Assembly (NCBI GenBank): GCA_933207985.1
Contig: OW240912.1
Coordinates: 76,634,829-76,698,828, forward strand
Source of the DNA: Pelobates cultripes
Lineage: Eukaryota > Chordata > Amphibia > Anura > Pelobatidae
Length of the DNA stretch: 64,000 nt
Direction: 5' to 3'
Shown here: piece by piece, positions 61,768 through 64,000 of the stretch
Position numbering within the stretch: position 1 is the first letter of the stretch
Layout: each line of letters starts with the position of its first letter
Notes under the pieces: model-generated
What the model was told of the DNA's origin: nothing
What the model saw: only the letters and a program-made list of their open reading frames with translations
The model's database searches: none
Program-made: the position numbers and the translations under genes

Positions 61768-62968
61768 ATGGCTTCCATGCAGATCGTGTTCGGCCTTCTT
61801 TTGATTTCAGAACTTGCGCACATCAGTACAGCTTCCTTCTATGGTAAATTGATGCTTTTTTTTAATGCAGAAAAGTATATTAAAAGGAAATGTGTGAATT
61901 GTTACCAATCAAATAAATGTAAAATTTAAGGAAAAAGTTGCTAGCCGAATCGGAAGAATGTCAAGGTTAGCTATATTTTTGAGCCTGAAATTTGAAAATA
62001 ATTTAGAATTTCTGACAATATTACATAAATGGGTTTCAGACTGATTTAAAGGTTTGTTTAACATTTTATTGTTTTCTGAAATAAACTGAACAATATTTGA
62101 GAAATGAAACATAATTTAGTATATTTTAACAAAGTTACATTTAAAAGGTCTGTATATTTTTTCTCATTTTAAATAAAGTCTGTTAACCAGCAGTTACATC
62201 TGCTGTTGATGGTAAATATATATATATATGATATATATTGATTAAATACTATATATTAGTCACTTATTATGACAAGCATTATTTCTCCTCCAAAATATAT
62301 ATAAATCGATTTAGTGCTGAACTGTAATCAAAATTACAAAAAAAAACTTTAAATGGACACTGCTTAGTAGATTTTAAAGAGACAATTTTTTTCTGAAAAT
62401 AATGAAAATGCAGAACAATGAAAAGTCAATTATTACACTGAATTCTTGAATAGTTTTTTTTTATCACATTCTTTTTCTATTATAAATTCACTATGCTCTT
62501 ACAACAGATTAATTAAATATACTTTAGTTCATTTAACACTATTTAATTTGCCTCCCATGTTGGAATTAGTGTAGGACCCACCGATATTGGGATACTGTGG
62601 AGTAGTGGTGGGTTTAACACAATATGGCCATATGGTGGAACTAAATCCCCAAATTTGTTTGCTCGGATATGTAACTTTAAGTAACCTCGTAAAATATAAC
62701 ATTTTATGTTTATGAGTGCGCTGTTCCTTAACCTGTATTTAATACAAAATAATTTTGACACAAAAGGTGAAGAGGCACTGCTCAAGTGTGCTTACAATGT
62801 TAAATTGTCTCAAGCCTGCATCACATACCCTGGCACACTGTTATAAATCTTTTTATTTTTCCCCTATAATCTAGATGGGGCTGAGAAATTGGACAATGAT
62901 TTGATTCTTAGTGCTGCCGCAGAAGCAAAGAAACTTGTAGATACTGCTTACAAACACACCCGTGAACT
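61768..62968 (+). CDS. Heme peroxidase of the MPO/EPX/LPO group, first two coding exons (partial)
   Basis: Exon 61768-61843 encodes a signal peptide (MASMQIVFGLLLISELAHIS then TASFYG) and ends in phase 1 at GTAAAT. Exon 62875-62968 follows the acceptor CCTATAATCTAG and encodes DGAEKLDNDLILSAAAEAKK, then LVDTAYKHTRE. AKxLVDxAYKxxRE is the propeptide motif shared by myeloperoxidase, eosinophil peroxidase and lactoperoxidase. The donor is probably GTACGT at 62969. The heme-binding catalytic domain lies beyond the window. The product should be a secreted or granule-stored enzyme that oxidises halides or thiocyanate with hydrogen peroxide. Which of the three paralogues it is cannot be decided from 57 residues; position next to TSPOAP1 favours MPO. 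Confidence 0.82.
61844..62874 (+). other. Peroxidase intron, no element recognised
   Basis: AT-rich intron with a short TA microsatellite at 62,216-62,245 and no identifiable transposon. Confidence 0.6.
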
Positions 62969-64000
62969 GTACGTACCCAGTAACCTTGTTGGTGTCTATG
63001 TGAATAATATTGGGGCTCTTGAGTGATCTTTGGGATGGAGAATGCTTGTGTGAAATAAGGCACACTAACATAACCTTGGATGTCATTTTCACAGAAAATC
63101 TCAGCATCTTGGCAACAATATATTGATGGATGCCCAAAATTGCTAAGTGTAACAGTCTGTAGTTGTGCGTTAACAGGAGATTACAGCCTGTTTGACCACC
63201 TCAGGGATTGCAGCATTGTGAATTATTATGAAATGAATACATATTATTTAATATCTGTATTTAGTGCATCTTCTAGCTTAACTATCAGGGGTTTGGTCGG
63301 GAAGGGGTGCTGACCAGTGCAGCAACTTCTATAGGGTGGAACCCAGAATGCAAAGAAACCAATAAACACACAAATCAAGGCAAAAAATTTGTGTATTGAT
63401 ATGTAAGGAAGACAGTTAAATGAAATACAAGCACAGATAACTGAATGTAGCAGAAGGGCCTCTGGATTATTATTAGTATTTATAAAGTACCAACAAGTTC
63501 CTTGCGCTGTAGGGAAACTTAGGACAAAAGGACAAAACCAACAACATTAACATTAATGAACTGGCAGACAGGAAGGGGAGAGACTCAACAAAACACGGAG
63601 AAGTTAATCTCAAAGTAAGGCCAGCTGGGAACAGAGCGAGATCTCAGTCTGGGTACAGCAGCCTGGAATAGCACCACCGACAGGTAGTGGAACTGTGAGG
63701 TACCGCACCAGACTGAAAATTAACCAAATCGTGACATTACCTTTGGTCGTCATTTTTTGGAAGTGTGAAATCCATGCACTATTTGAAGGTGTAAATTTAG
63801 ATTTTTAGATACCATGGGCTGGCAAATAATTTCAGGACTCATAAATGCAAACTAGTTTCAGATTATCTGTACAGTGTTCGTTTGGATAAATTGTGCTTCT
63901 GACAAAAAGGGGATTATAAACATGGCCGCCCCACAGTGCCAGCCCATGCACAGAACGGAGGTATTCTACTTTAATATTACAAAATAATGCACACAAATTA
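62969..64000 (+). other. Peroxidase intron to window edge
   Basis: No further peroxidase exon is recognised. At about 63,465-63,520, ATTATTAGTATTTATAAAGT followed by ACCAACAAGTTCCTTGCGCT is a decayed copy of the dispersed motif seen at 4,190-4,250. The rest is unidentified. Confidence 0.55.

Noticed and set aside
63094..63313. Possible third peroxidase exon after the acceptor-like TGTCATTTTCACAG
   Set aside because: In the phase needed from the upstream exon it reaches a stop after about 17 codons with no donor before it; the alternative phase gives no similarity to the peroxidase propeptide or catalytic domain.

Overview
The window is vertebrate nuclear DNA, almost certainly from a frog. 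Protein-coding exons are small, have GT/AG borders and are separated by kilobases of AT-rich, repeat-packed sequence. The repeats are those typical of anurans: T2/Kolobok-type MITEs with TTAA-AGG ends, Tc1 and hAT transposons, CR1/L2-like and L1-like LINEs, Penelope-like elements and a DIRS element. Two host genes are recognised, both on the + strand. REGION 1 (1-35,700): the 3' part of TSPOAP1 (RIMBP1/BZRAP1), the active-zone scaffold of the RIM-binding protein family. Fourteen phase-consistent exons encode about 1,290 C-terminal residues: the end of FN3-1, FN3-2, FN3-3, a long acidic and serine-rich linker, SH3-II, a proline-rich exon, a 39-nt microexon, SH3-III and a lysine-rich tail. The start of the gene lies left of the window. 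Its introns hold a Tc1 transposon carrying two MITEs (5.3-7.9 kb), an L1 ORF1 relic (8.9-9.9 kb), a hAT element with a perfect 8-bp target-site duplication (TSD) (16.5-17.9 kb), a Penelope-like element with a GIY-YIG endonuclease relic and a 16-bp TSD (18.4-19.7 kb), an antisense L2-like LINE (22.7-26.2 kb), minisatellites (29.0-29.8 kb) and a 752-bp Penelope-type foldback insertion with a hammerhead-ribozyme-like motif (31.8-32.5 kb). REGION 2 (35,700-61,380): intergenic DNA, mostly mobile elements. The main one is a 6.2-kb DIRS retrotransposon (37.27-43.45 kb) with gag-like, RT/RNase H and tyrosine-recombinase ORFs, inverted terminal repeats and an internal complementary region; it is inserted into an antisense CR1-like LINE. 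A 5'-truncated L1-like ORF2 relic (44.6-47.4 kb), an antisense CR1-like LINE broken by four later insertions (50.1-54.2 kb) and a hAT element filled with a CA-rich microsatellite (57.25-58.80 kb) follow. REGION 3 (61,380-64,000): a TATA box, a probable non-coding first exon and the first two coding exons of a heme peroxidase of the MPO/EPX/LPO group; the gene runs off the right edge. TSPOAP1 followed in the same direction by a myeloperoxidase-type gene matches the mammalian order, so this is a conserved synteny block. The two genes have no evident shared function: one is a presynaptic/cytoplasmic scaffold, the other a secreted or granule oxidase. No CRISPR, tRNA, rRNA or prokaryotic features are present. 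All calls come from reading the sequence and recalled family knowledge, without database searches.
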